A stretch of DNA of 64,000 bases, from contig NC_091369.1 in NCBI RefSeq assembly GCF_038502225.1, positions 19,631,227-19,695,226 of the forward strand, in the 5' to 3' direction. The first letter of the stretch is position 1. The number at the start of each line of letters is the position of its first letter. Shown here one piece after another: positions 23,817 through 34,087 of this stretch. The position numbers were made by a program, and so were the translations under genes. The notes beneath the pieces are model-generated. The model saw nothing but the letters and a program-made list of their open reading frames with translations. It had not been told where the DNA came from and ran no database searches. This stretch comes from Cherax quadricarinatus. Taxonomy: Eukaryota > Arthropoda > Malacostraca > Decapoda > Parastacidae.

Positions 23817-24479
23817 GTATGCAAATTAAATTCAGATGAGATAGATTATTCCATCTTAGTTGTTCCAAGTCAATGCAGAGAGACTGTTCTTAAAATGGCT
23901 CATGATATACCAGTGGCCAGACATTTCTCGCATCGTAAAACCTTAAATAAAATTAAGGAAACCTATTTTTGGCCCAAAATGTCCTCAGATATCACTACCT
24001 ATTGTAGATCGTGTAAAGTTTGCCAACTGTCATCCTCCCGAGGTACCAGGCGAGTACCTATGGTAAAAATGCTAATCTTTACAGTACCATTTGAAAGCTT
24101 AGCTACTGACATCGTTGGTCCTTTATCTCCACTTTCATCTGGGGGACATAGATATATATTAACATTAGTTGATTATGCTTCGAGTTTCCCTGAAGCTGTA
24201 CCCTTAAAGTCCATAACTCATACAGAGGTGGCTGAAGCCTTTTGTCCATCTTCTCCAGAGTTGGCATCCCTAGAGAAATTTTGTCTGACAGTGGGACACA
24301 ATTCACATCTGACTTAATGCAACATCTATACCAACTTATGGGAGTGAAGCCTCTCTTCACCACACCCTATCATCCCAGCTGTAATGGGAGGATTGAGCTC
24401 CAGCATTCGGTTCTCAAGTCCATTTTAAGGAAATTTGCTCCCTTAAACCTGAGTGGCATCGTTACCTACCCTGTGCTTT
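23817..24479 (+). pseudogene. Gypsy integrase, zinc-binding domain and catalytic core (broken)
   Basis: Downstream of the TGA at 23814 the same frame continues into an integrase. The zinc-binding domain has His residues in AHDIPVARHFSH and cysteines in YCRSCKVCQ. The core starts with FESLATDIVGP (first catalytic Asp in ATD), followed by YILTLVDYASSFPEA. A frameshift near 24240 moves the rest to the frame starting 24242, where ILSDSGTQF supplies the second Asp and HPSCNGRIELQ the Glu. The core is then cut at 24480 by a fold-back insertion; the C-terminal part resumes at 24868. Integrase would join element cDNA to host DNA in the nucleus. Dead as written. Confidence 0.88.
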
Positions 24480-24480
24480 G

Positions 24481-24852
24481 ATGAAATTAAGACAAATGTG
24501 CGACATCTGGGTATCTTTATTGTAGACGTTTCGCCATCAGTGGCTTTATCAATACAAATTCTAGGACATAACTTGAAGACAGTAGAACTATATACAGAAG
24601 ATGAGGTAATCAGTCCCTCAACCTAGGAGTAGGTGCGAAGAGCACCATAGTCGTGGGTAGGTGCTCTTCGCACCTACTCCTAGGTTGAGGGACTGATTAC
24701 CTCATCTTCTGTATATAGTTCTACTGTCTTCAAGTTATGTCCTAGAATTTGTATTGATAAAGCCACTGGATGGCGAAACGTCTACAATAAACATACCCAG
24801 ATATTGCACATGTCTTAATTTCATCTTGTCGGTATTATATACCATTCTTACA
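24481..24852. mobile_element. Fold-back insertion with 166-bp inverted arms and a 15-bp target duplication
   Basis: Left arm about 24480-24646, 13-base loop, right arm about 24660-24825, nearly perfect reverse complements. A short tail follows containing GGTATTATATACC, itself a small hairpin. CTACCCTGTGCTTTG occurs directly before (24466-24480) and after (24853-24867), a 15-bp target duplication that restores the integrase order when one copy is removed. It has no coding capacity. The arms contain GTAGACGTTTCGCCATCAGT. The long duplication and asymmetric tail suggest a retrotransposed, possibly Penelope-related, non-autonomous element rather than a classical DNA-transposon MITE; this is inference. 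Confidence 0.85.
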
Positions 24853-24867
24853 CTACCCTGTGCTTTG

Positions 24868-26850
24868 TTTGCCATGAGGGAAGTTCCCAGTGACTCTTTG
24901 GGGTTTTCACCTTTTGAACTTCTCTATTGTAGACAGGCCAGAGGTCCATTGTCCATCCTTCATGACTTATGGACTAATGAAGACGTAAATGCTGAGGTTC
25001 AGTCTTCTTATCAGTTTCTCCTTGACCTTAGATCCAAACTTGAGGAGACTTCTGGCATAGTTTCGAAAAACTTACACTTGTCAATGGACCAGTACAAAAC
25101 CTATCTTGATTCTAAAAGTCAGAGGAGAAGTTTTAAAGTAGGTGATGAGGTTCTGGTACTTTTACCAATAAAATCAAATAAATTATTAGTAGCATGGAAT
25201 GGTCCGTATAAGGTACTGAAAATTTGTGGGAAGGTTGATTACCTCATAAAAGTCAAGGGAAAACCTAAGCTTTATCATATCAACATTCTTAAGAAATTTT
25301 ACCGAAGAAATTCGGTTAACTGCTTGAATGACTTTGATTTAGTTTTTCCACACAAACTTGATAAGTCAACTGAGGAGTGTAAGGTGTGCGTAATTGACAC
25401 CTCTAACGCAGACTATGACAGAGAACTACATGACTTGGTGACTCTTGACCACTCGGGTGCAACAAACATTAATATTAATGAGTCTTTGGATGACCATAAG
25501 AAACATGAACTACTTCAATGTGTGAGTAACTTCTCAGACGTTTTTACTGATATTCCAGGTGTCACCTCCACGGTAGTCCATAAGATTGACTTAGTCACGG
25601 ACAATCCTATCAAACGGATATTATACACAGTTCCAGTTCACCTTAGGGATGCATTTGACAGAGAGGTAGACAAATTATTAAAACTAAAGATCACTGAACC
25701 TTCAGAATCTGCATATTGCTCACCAGTAGTCATGGTTAAGAAGGAGGATAATTCATGTAGACTTGCTATTTACTTCAGAGGCCTTAATGCTATAACTCGG
25801 TGGGATGCTGAGCCTATGCTCTTAATAGATAGCGATCTACAAAAATTTTATGACTCTTCCTTCTTTTCAGAGATTGATATTGAGCAGGCATATCATCAAG
25901 TAATGTTACATCCTTCTTCTAAGCAGTACACCGCTTTTCCTACCCACCACGGACTGATGCAGTATAGAACTATGCCCTTCGGTTTGGTAACTGCCTGTGC
26001 TACCTACGTGAGACTCATGAGAAAGGTCTTGGGCAATATGCCAAATGTTTCAGTTTATTTTGATAACATTTACGTAATGACATCCACGTGGGGCAAGCAT
26101 ATCCTAATATTAACATCAGTTTTACTTAGGTTACGCTCACTTGGCCTCACTGCCAAGCTAAAAAAATGCTTCCTTGAATATAACAAGATTAGATATCTCG
26201 GACTGATCCTTTCTAATAGCTCTTTGCAGCCTCTCCCCAGTAAGATCAAAGCTTTATTAGAATTTAAATTCCCCAAAACCAAGAAGCTTATGCGTAGCTT
26301 TCTTGGTTCTGTAAATTTTTATGCACGGTTTATCCCGAACCTTACTGATCTTACAGGTATCTTATCTGATTTCCTTAAAAAGTCTGTGAAGGAACCGCTT
26401 GAACTTTCCAACGTCGCTCGAGAAAAGTTTAATGAGATTAAAAATATCTTCTCGAAAGACCCTATACTTAAGATTCCATATATTTATAAAACATTTTGTT
26501 TAAGAACTGATGCCTCCAATACTGGCTTAGGTGCAGTGCTACTACAATACCATGATGGTACTCCCTTCCCTGTATGCTTCCTAAGCCGGAAACTCCTTCC
26601 TGCAGAAACGAGATACTCCACCATAGAAAAGGAATGTTTGGCCATCGTGTGGGGTATCTCCAAACTTAAATTTTATTTACTGGGAAAAGAATTCATTTTA
26701 GATGGATCACAAACCTTTGATATACCTAGAAACTTTTAAGGGAACCAACAGTCGCCTCTTGAGGTGGACTCCAAGCTTTTAAGTTTCATATTGTGTATAT
26801 CAATGGTTCATTCAATTATTTCTCTGACTGGTTAAGTCGTGACAGTCAGT
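24868..26850 (+). pseudogene. pol: Gypsy integrase C terminus, reverse transcriptase and RNase H (broken)
   Basis: The frame 24754-26739 starts inside the fold-back element; real coding begins at PCALFAMREV. The integrase C-terminal GPY/F-type module is at residues 130-190 (WNGPYKVLK at 148-156). RT follows from about residue 255: DVFTDIPGV, SPVVMVKK, SEIDIEQAYHQ with catalytic Asp375, QYRTMPFGL, then VYFDNIYVMT, where the YxDD box reads Tyr435-Phe-Asp-Asn438. RNase H includes LRTDASNTGLGAVL and STIEKECLAIVWGI. A frameshift near 26705 displaces the RNase H end, which continues out of frame to about 26850 (TNSRLLRW, NYFSDWLSR). RT lying downstream of integrase defines the GmR1-like layout. The Asn in the catalytic box may be a mutation (GAC or GAT to AAC) or a family trait. 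Confidence 0.9.
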
Positions 26851-26932
26851 AGAAGATTTGTTGCCTTACGCAACTTCCACATTTTATAACTTTTTCCTCG
26901 CTTATTCTTCTTATACTTCTTATACTTCTTTG

Positions 26933-26942
26933 TATGGGGGAG
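26933..26942 (+). promoter_or_regulatory. Polypurine tract before the Gypsy 3' LTR
   Basis: ATGGGGGAG lies immediately upstream of the 3' LTR start TGTGAGG, the expected place for plus-strand priming. Confidence 0.6.
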
Positions 26943-29350
26943 TGTGAGGGAAAAGTTCAACAGATAGGAGTAGCGAGAGAGTATATGGTAATGATAGTTT
27001 GATTGCCAGCTACTTGTCAAGGTAGGGTAAGTCTAGCTCCCGCTATCCCCCCTTTTTCCCCACCCGAAAAGTTGACGTGTGGGGCTCCGGCCAAACAGAA
27101 ATCACTCGACTCACAGCTCCCAGCACAACTTTAAGTAAAATCCTGCTCCTATTCTAGTAGGCTTATTTGTTGAAAGTTTCACTTTTGACCAATAATAAAC
27201 TTAGTGTTTTCAGCCTTGCTCTAAGTTGACTGTTGTAATAATCACCACGTCTTTTAGGTATTGTACTTATCATGGAGAGTGATTTCTTAAGCAGTGGGTA
27301 ACCTGTCTCTCTTTCCAGCTTGGAATGACAGATCGGGTCACCTGCCAACCAACGAGAAGTGTTGAAGGAGAAGAACTTTTGCAAAAGTCGGGAGACGTCA
27401 CTGTTTGGATCTACCTACCTGATTAACTGTAGGCGACAGGAGACAACAACCCCTCATCTTTGTAGTGGTAAAGAACCTGCTTTCCTGTCATCTGGACTGA
27501 CTATTCAAGGCTTTAGACTCCGTGAAGAACTAGCCGTTGGGTTGTCGCCAACACCTGTGACTCCCCATCCCCCCACATCATCATCAACGGCTACAATTTC
27601 TACAAGACGGTGTCAACCTCCACCAGACACCCCAGTATCACTGTATATGACTTAAGAAATCGTAATGACACGATTGCAAATAAACCATACCCCCGGCCGG
27701 GATTGAACCCGCGGTCATAGAGTCTCAAAACTCCAGCCCGTCGCGTTAGCCACTAGACCAGCTAGCCACAATAAGATTCATCCAACTAGGTATATTTCTA
27801 CACCATAGGAAAGTTAGCACAGGCACCTCTGTGACCACAAATGCAAGTTTTTACAGACGAATCTCCAGCTAGCGTGGCCGTGACGAACTCTAGCTCAAGT
27901 CCCTTCACTGCCGTCAACATGACTTAAGAAATCGTAATGACACGATTGCAAATAAACCATACCCCCGGCCGGGATTGAGTCTCAAAACTCCAGCCCGTCG
28001 CGTTAGCCACTAGACCAGCTAGCCACAATAAGATTCATCCAACTAGGTATATTTCTACACCATAGGAAAGTTAGCACAGGCACCTCTGTGACCACAAATG
28101 CAAGTTTTTACAGACGAATCTCCAGCTAGCGTGGCCGTGACGAACTCTAGCTCAAGTCCCTTCACTGCCTTCAACATGACTTAAGAAATCGTAATGACAC
28201 GATTGCAAATAAACCATACCCCCGGCCGGGATTGAACCCGCGGTCATAGAGTCTCAAAACTCCAGCCCGTCGCGTTAGCCACTAGACCAGCTAGCCACAA
28301 TAAGATTCATCCAACTAGACATTACAATTTCTTAAGTCATGTTGACGGCAGTGAAGGGACTTGAGCTAGAGTTCGTCACGGCCACGCTAGCTGGAGATTC
28401 GTCTGTAAAAACTTGCATTTGTGGTCACAGAGGTGCCTGTGCTAACTTTCCTATGGTGTAGAAATATACCTAGTTGGATGAATCTTATTGTGGCTAGCTG
28501 GTCTAGTGGCTAACGCGACGGGCTGGAGTTTTGAGACTCTATGACCGCGGGTTCAATCCCGGCCGGGGGTATGGTTTATTTGCAATCGTGTCATTACGAT
28601 TTCTTAAGTCATGTTGACGGCAGTGAAGGGACTTGAGCTAGAGTTCGTCACGGCCACGCTAGCTGGAGATTCGTCTGTAAAAACTTGCATTTGTGGTCAC
28701 AGAGGTGCCTGTGCTAACTTTCCTATGGTGTAGAAATATACCTAGTTGGATGAATCTTATTGTGGCTAGCTGGTCTAGTGGCTAACGCGACGGGCTGGAG
28801 TTTTGAGACTCTATGACCGCGGGTTCAATCCCGGCCGGGGGTATGGTTTATTTGCAATCGTGTCATTACGATTTCTTAAGTCATGTTGACGGCAGTGAAG
28901 GGACTTGAGCTAGAGTTCGTCACGGCCACGCTAGCTGGAGATTCGTCTGTAAAAACTTGCATTTGTGGTCACAGAGGTGCCTGTGCTAACTTTCCTATGG
29001 TGTAGAAATATACCTAGTTGGATGAATCTTATTGTGGCTAGCTGGTCTAGTGGCTAACGCGACGGGCTGGAGTTTTGAGACTCTATGACCGCGGGTTCAA
29101 TCCCGGCCGGGGGTATGGATCACTGTATATATTAAAACGTTGAATTCAAATGTCATTTTTAAATTTTATTTTTCATTTTTCTTTCAAATAGGATACACCT
29201 TCATGTTGCACTGTTTTATCTTTGCATTAATAAATAATAGTGTTTATCTTTGTGAATTATTATTTCTTTTTCTATTCATTAATTTTCCTGAGGAGGAGCC
29301 AGCCTTGGTAATACTGTCTGAAGTTGTTACAGGGCTGAGTAAGCCTTCAC
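26943..29350 (+). repeat. Gypsy 3' LTR, enlarged by an internal SINE cluster
   Basis: Matches the 5' LTR from TGTGAGGGAAAAG to AAGCCTTCAC but is 2408 bp, because 1470 bp of tRNA-like SINE units lie inside it, flanked by a 12-bp duplication. Without the insert and one duplicate it would be 926 bp, close to the 931-bp 5' LTR. Confidence 0.9.
27649..29118. repeat. Inverted cluster of tRNA-like SINE units (272-bp period) inside the Gypsy LTR
   Basis: About five and a half units: two and a half in minus orientation (to about 28320), then three in plus orientation (units begin near 28338, 28610 and 28882, exactly 272 bp apart). Each carries a tRNA-like segment with an A-box-like TAGCTGGTCTAGTGGCTAACG and a B box GGTTCAATCCC. 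These lie on the minus strand at 27690-27768, 27962-28026 (internal deletion removing the B box) and 28219-28297, and on the plus strand at 28491-28569, 28763-28841 and 29035-29113. The anticodon arm folds poorly, so these are tRNA-derived, not functional tRNA genes. The whole block is flanked by ATCACTGTATAT (27637-27648 and 29119-29130). An inverted multimer between one pair of duplications suggests a single insertion of a preformed multimer, or amplification after insertion. Confidence 0.85.
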
Positions 29351-29620
29351 GAAGGCACTGGACAGGCACCTGATGAACCAGGCTGTGATTCGTATATCGG
29401 TTTACATGTGGCGATCAGAATTAGCCTGGTTGATCAGGCCCTAATCCACCAACAGGCATGGTCACAGACCGAGGCCTCGGGGGCGTCGACTTCCGAAGTC
29501 CTCTCCAGGTATACTCCAGACTGGATGCAAAGCCAGTATAGTAATAGTGAAGGTGAACACTACTGTATGCACACTAAGTGGCCTCAAACCCCTGTTACTC
29601 AACAATAAAGGAATAAAATA
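29351..29620 (+). pseudogene. LINE A C-terminal coding remnant and 3' end
   Basis: Immediately after the Gypsy LTR the sequence reads KALDRHLMNQAVIRIS, then MWRSELAWLIRP and a stop, the usual last residues of this LINE family. The 3' region holds TGGTCACAGACCGAGGCCTC, then CTCTCCAGGTA. The end is near CAACAATAAAGGAATAAA (about 29600-29617). Part of this tail recurs in the SINE at 38042-38300. Confidence 0.75.
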
Positions 29621-30116
29621 ACTTTCCTGATCATATCAAGACAACTAAAGTATAAAACAATTTAATATAAAGCCAAATATTAAATGTGATGAATGAAGCC
29701 ACACAGAGCCAAGATATTTTTGTAATTCCTCATAATAGTTAATAACTAATTTAGTGATCATTTACGCTCGTTTTTTGTATAATTTGTGACACTTATGGTC
29801 ATACGTACGTGCCGTAGATTATATTAAATGTACGTTAAGGATTACTTAGTCAATTATTAACTATTATGAATAATTATATAAACTTAAGAGGGGCTCCTAT
29901 GGAATTAAATCACTTTATTGGGTTATTCTAGGGTAAATCTATGTAATGAATATTTAATACCACTATAAAGAAATAATTTGTATGATATGCAAACCTGTAT
30001 AAAAATTTACCTACTTGAAATATCTCAGTCCTGAAGCACCAGGAGAGTTTTTTCCTGAAGTAACTTACTAAGAACTGCACACTTGTGCTAAGCATAATAT
30101 AGTCTTACCTTGCTTA

Positions 30117-30268
30117 GTATCTGAGCCAGTTCCTCAGAGAACCATGTGATTGTTGTATCTGAGTCAGTTCCTCAGAGAACCATGTGATTGTTGTATCTGA
30201 GTCAGTTCCTCAGAGAACCATGTGATTGTTGTATCTGAGTCAGTTCCTCAGAGAACCATGTGATTGTT
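30117..30268. repeat. 38-bp minisatellite, four copies
   Basis: Four adjacent copies of a 38-bp unit beginning GTATCTGAGTCAGTTCCTCA. The first copy has GAGCCAG; the others are identical as far as I can see. Confidence 0.93.
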
Positions 30269-30375
30269 ATATTATGTGTTACCGAGCACTCGCAAGCTGT
30301 TAGTCTTTATACTACGTTCACTTTAAGACAATGTGGGCGGGGCTCTATTGTCTTACATTTTCTTGTTAGTAACTC

Positions 30376-30535
30376 ACGAGATGTTGGCAGTGTAGTGTTG
30401 GCACTAACATGGTGTGATAGACCGAGGAAATAACGAGATGTTGGCAGTGTAGTTTTGGCATTAAGATGGTGTGATAGACCGAAGAAATAACGAGATGTTG
30501 GCAGTGTAGTTTTGGCACTAATGTGTTGTGACAGT
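30376..30535. repeat. 57-bp minisatellite, about 2.8 copies
   Basis: ACGAGATGTTGGCAGTGTAG starts copies at 30376, 30433 and 30490, exactly 57 bp apart. The third copy is partial and more diverged. Confidence 0.9.
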
Positions 30536-31589
30536 GAGCTACACTTGACCTTGGTACTGATAATTGATGCTATTCTTCAACCTGCCCATGTTATCGTACT
30601 GCACTACAGTAAATATCAATGTTTGGTATCAACGTTATTAGATAAATAGGCTTTTACACGTAGCGTAAATTTAACATATTTTTTTCTGTTGGTCTCATGA
30701 AAGGTTTCACGTGAGTCTTCTTTTAAGTTTTTTTATGAATAATCTCTAGTTTATATATAGTATATACTGAGATTATTAAATATTATATTTGATGCAGTAG
30801 TCAGTCTTCACATAATGTTCAGCAAACTTGTTTTTCCTCAAAATAGAAACAATTGGTGTATCTTCGCTGCCAGGCGTTACCAGCTATTTTAAGTCCCTCA
30901 GAGACTGCAGATTAAATATGTGTAAATTAAAGATAATTGTGCAAACTAAGTGGGAGACCAAATAACTCCCAAAATGTTCCATCAAATGTTTCGCAGTACA
31001 TGACCTTCACCAGCTCTTAACACACACTTAGCGACTGTATAGTTGACATATTTACCTTTCTAGGAAGGTTTAGCTAGGTTTATACAGTAGTAACTAACCG
31101 TAGATATTTTTAATGTAGTCCTAGGAACTAAAAATAGGTAGGATTAGGCTTTTAATATTGGCAGATACTAGCTAGGGAGAACTGGTAGCCCAAAATTCTA
31201 AGGAAGAGAGAGACGCCAACTCTCACTTGAAATTTAAACTCCATGACGATAAGACGTGCCGCGTCAAACTGCTCAGATTCCTACCATTACACTTGACCTG
31301 CAGACAACAACATCTTAAGTACTGTGGACATTAGTCTTCTCTAGGCAAACCGCAGTAGACAAGACCTCTGTTTACAACCAGCATAGTTGGCCAACATTTC
31401 TTGTGAATCGTAAGTTGGGATCATCTGTGGGAGTAAAACCAGATGGACAAGTGAACACTAAATAAGTCCATCACTGCAAGAGTTACTGAGGAGTGAGGGA
31501 ACAGACAACTCCACACCACTAAGTGAGTATATCCTTCACTCCTGTATTGCTAGGAATTTCTTACAAGACAAGTAGTAACTGGAAATATG

Positions 31590-31682
31590 TTGCAAGAGCC
31601 ACTTGTGACCCTGGGTACTACCTCAGGGTGTCTGTGTCAACAGTACTTGTCTAGAGGGGGGGGCACTTCTGACCCTGGGTAC
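31590..31682. repeat. Left remnant of the 59-bp satellite
   Basis: About one and a half units matching the array at 40141-42294 (CACTTGTGACCCTGGGTACT, then GTGTCTGTGTCAACAGTACT). It ends at GGTAC, where the BEL element begins, showing that BEL inserted into this satellite. Confidence 0.88.
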
Positions 31683-32732
31683 TGTTGAGAAATGGCATTA
31701 CCAGCTAAGGTTAAAGAGTTTTTACTTAACTTAGAAAGACAGCTCATCGCCTGAACAGCCGATCCTGCAGACGAGGTCTTGAGAAGCTGTCGAAGTCATC
31801 TCTCAACGGGCTGTAAAGATTTATAATTTGTAAGATTATAAATTACCACTAGGGGGTGTTATGTCAGCATATTTCATTCACTGATTGCTGACAAATTACA
31901 TACTTGTTTGGACTCAAAAGTCCGCACCTTACTGCCGACTATAGGTTAATTACAAACTCCTTGCGACTCAAGAACTGCGCAGTCCCCTGTACTACAAGAA
32001 ATTCGTAACCTACCTTGCTCTTGTAGCGTGAGCTATGGTGTTCTTCACACCTTCGACAGGTATCGGTGACTTGATAGAAGCTGAAGTGTCCTTCGATGTC
32101 CACGTCTTCCATAGTCTAGGAATACGCACACTGGTACACGATGTTCCACAAGATTTGTCTTTATTGTTCACAATCTTATCACTAAAGAAGCTGATCACAC
32201 TTCTCTTAAGTGTTTATTGTGTTTTATGAGATACTTTGTTCACACTAACGCACAGATCGTTCTTTGTTGGTTATCCTGGCGTCAATGTCACTCTCAGTAG
32301 AGTCAAAAGTAATCTGAACACGCCACAGCGCCCCACGCCGTTACTGCCCCTTGCACAAAGGAAAAGCTGACATAGTACTTTTGCTTCCTTGCCACTTCCT
32401 CGATGAAGCAAAGCAGAATGTTTAAATCTTGCTGTCTTAAGCATAGACAACAATGTCCACTATCTTTAGTATAGTAATAAAGTGGGAGCAGGATTTTCCT
32501 TAATTATCCTGCTAAAGTAAGAGATGTACTGTCTCTTATTAAACTACACTTTGCAACACTGCAAGGAGCGTCGGTCGAAGCGACCACGTCCCATACTCAT
32601 ACTGCATCTGCTATCAATTACTCGCTGTAGCAGTAAACAAGATGCTTGCCGCTTCTGAGAGGGCTGGGCGCCTCAGGGCTGAAAGGGGCTGAAGGAGGCT
32701 GATACCCCCCTCCTGGAGAAAATTTCTCCACA
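31683..32732 (-). repeat. BEL 3' LTR (relative to the coding strand)
   Basis: 1050 bp, starting TGTTGAGAAATGGCATTACC on the plus strand and ending TTTCTCCACA; matched by 39081-40140. Short open frames shared by both LTRs (for example 32035-32229 and 39433-39627) are LTR duplicates and are not called as genes. Confidence 0.92.
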
Positions 32733-32764
32733 CTGGGGGGCGGCAGAGGTCCGCTGCAGGTGAA

Positions 32765-34087
32765 CTATTCATCACTTAACATTAATTTAATTTTCTCACT
32801 CGCCACCACTGCTGCTTGTCTTTTCTGAACAGCTTTAGTCTGTGTGGTTTCTGGAGAATCACTAATTTTGTTTTCAACACTGTGTAATTCTAACGGTAAT
32901 AGTTTATTTATTGTCCGCTTATTCACTACACTTTTGCTTAAAACATCAACTGTCCTGATGATTCCATTTGCATCAGGATATATGGTCTCAATTTTTCCAA
33001 GTGGCCATTGGGATATCGGACCATCACTGTCGATAATCACTATGTCACCAGGTCTTAAGGACTTATGATTTTCAGGAACACCAGCTCCATAGAAGTGTTC
33101 TCTCAATGAGGTGAGATAGTCTTCTCGCCAAATTTTCTCCCAACGTTCAATTACTTTATTAAGGTGTTTGAATTTACGTCTGAGTTGCTCAGGTTCGAAA
33201 TAAGTAGGATCCTCTATGATTTCTTTATCATTCATGGGAGGAACAGGTTCGAGCCTTCTGCCATGGAGTAAATGAGATGGACATAACACTTCTAAATTGT
33301 CCAGATCATCGGTAACATAAGTTAGAGGTCTGTTGTTGACTGTATTTTCTATTTCAGTCACAACTGTACAGAATTCTTCTAAGTCGATTCTTTGACGATG
33401 AAGAGTCTTCCTTAAACAACGTTTTACAATGCCGATCATTCTTTCATCAAATCCGCCGTGCCATGGAGATTTAGGAGGAATGTATTTCCAACGACAACTG
33501 CCTTGATTCAGCATCTGTTGTACTTCTGGTTCATCAAAGATGTTGCTTATATAAACAGCACCAGTAACAAAGTTCGTTTCATTATCTGAAATCATCAGTC
33601 TGGGACATGCCCTTCTGGCTGCAAACCTTCTGAATAATTTGATAAAGGTTTCAGCAGACATGTCAGTGGCTACTTCTAGATGTACTGCTCTAGTTGTAGC
33701 ACAAGTGAACAAACAGATGTACACCTTGATGGGAACTTTGTCAACTGTTTTGGTTAAAATTATTGGTCCAGTGTAATCTACACCTGTCACCTCAAATGGG
33801 GTGACATGACAAACTCTTTCAGAGGGATATGGAGGTGGACCTGGATACTGACATACTCACATATCGTAGTGACGACAAGTAATACAGTCCTTTATTTGTT
33901 TTTTCACACTTTGTCGACCTTGAAGTATCCAGTAGGATTGTCGTATATGACAAAGTGTGTCAGCTACAATCAGTTTTGTTAGCCAATGATTCTTGGGGAT
34001 CAATATTGGATGTATGGCTTCTTTAGGTAGTGAAGAATTATGAATTCTTCCTCGACATCTTATAATCTTTTCTGAGTCGAGATATAG
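32765..34087 (-). pseudogene. BEL/Pao integrase (N terminus damaged)
   Basis: The frame 33790-32765 (341 residues) holds the core: TGVDYTGPI near residues 2-10 (first Asp), LMISDNETNF (second Asp) and WHGGFDERMIGIVKR (Glu), then NNRPLTYV and the basic C-terminal module with LRPGDIVIID and PLGKIETIYPD. Upstream, 34087-33791 encodes the zinc-binding part (HWLTKLIVADTL, IRQSYWILQGRQ, CITCRHYDM). There TGA follows HYDM, and the segment between ADTL and CHIRQ appears shortened: about a dozen codons that normally carry a zinc-binding His are missing. It would catalyse cDNA insertion; this copy probably cannot. Confidence 0.92.

Larger units (their letters stand above)
20444..29350 (+). mobile_element. 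Ty3/Gypsy LTR retrotransposon, GmR1-like order (gag-PR-INT-RT-RNase H), inserted in LINE A
   Basis: Two LTRs (20444-21374 and 26943-29350) bound an internal region with gag, a zinc knuckle, an aspartic protease, then integrase, and only then RT and RNase H. In ordinary Gypsy elements integrase is last. Integrase ahead of RT is the hallmark of the GmR1 group first described from Atlantic cod. LTRs start TGTGAGG and end CCTTCAC(A). The two LTRs clearly differ at several percent of positions, so the insertion is not recent. The pol frame is broken by a TGA (23814), a frameshift near 24240, a fold-back insertion at 24481 and a frameshift near 26705. No clear target duplication was found. Confidence 0.92.
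5046..29620 (+). mobile_element. LINE A: Jockey/CR1-group non-LTR retrotransposon, split by a satellite and a Gypsy element
   Basis: One LINE copy can be followed across three pieces: RT sequence at 5046-5148, RT palm and thumb at 19713-20443, and the extreme C terminus with the 3' end at 29351-29620. Between pieces one and two lies the 30-bp array, which is an expansion of the RT's own motif. Between pieces two and three lies a Gypsy element. Just before the Gypsy the LINE frame reads GGITNRPL and just after it KALDRHL, the expected order in this RT family. No 5' end is seen; the left piece abuts the 19-bp satellite. The copy is dead (stops, frame changes). Family assignment rests on the SxVPQGTVLAP, DIDRDI.HSIVSS and SENLTFKDH-type blocks. 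Confidence 0.78.
29621..31589. other. Gene-free DNA between LINE A and the 59-bp satellite
   Basis: AT-rich sequence without a supportable gene or recognised element. It contains two small minisatellites, listed separately. The rest is unrecognised. Confidence 0.6.

Noticed and set aside
24515..24545. Hammerhead ribozyme in the fold-back element (reverse complement CTGATGGCGAAAC)
   Set aside because: CTGATG and GAAAC occur, but there is no stem II and the conserved A after CTGATG is missing.
20866..27655. LTR-encoded protein shared by both Gypsy LTRs
   Set aside because: The same frame appears twice only because LTRs are duplicates; no domain, and the 3' copy is truncated.
27690..29113. Functional tRNA genes in the 272-bp units
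   Set aside because: A and B boxes are present, but the anticodon arm does not form a regular 7-base loop and acceptor pairing is poor. Repetition inside SINE units indicates tRNA-derived SINE heads.
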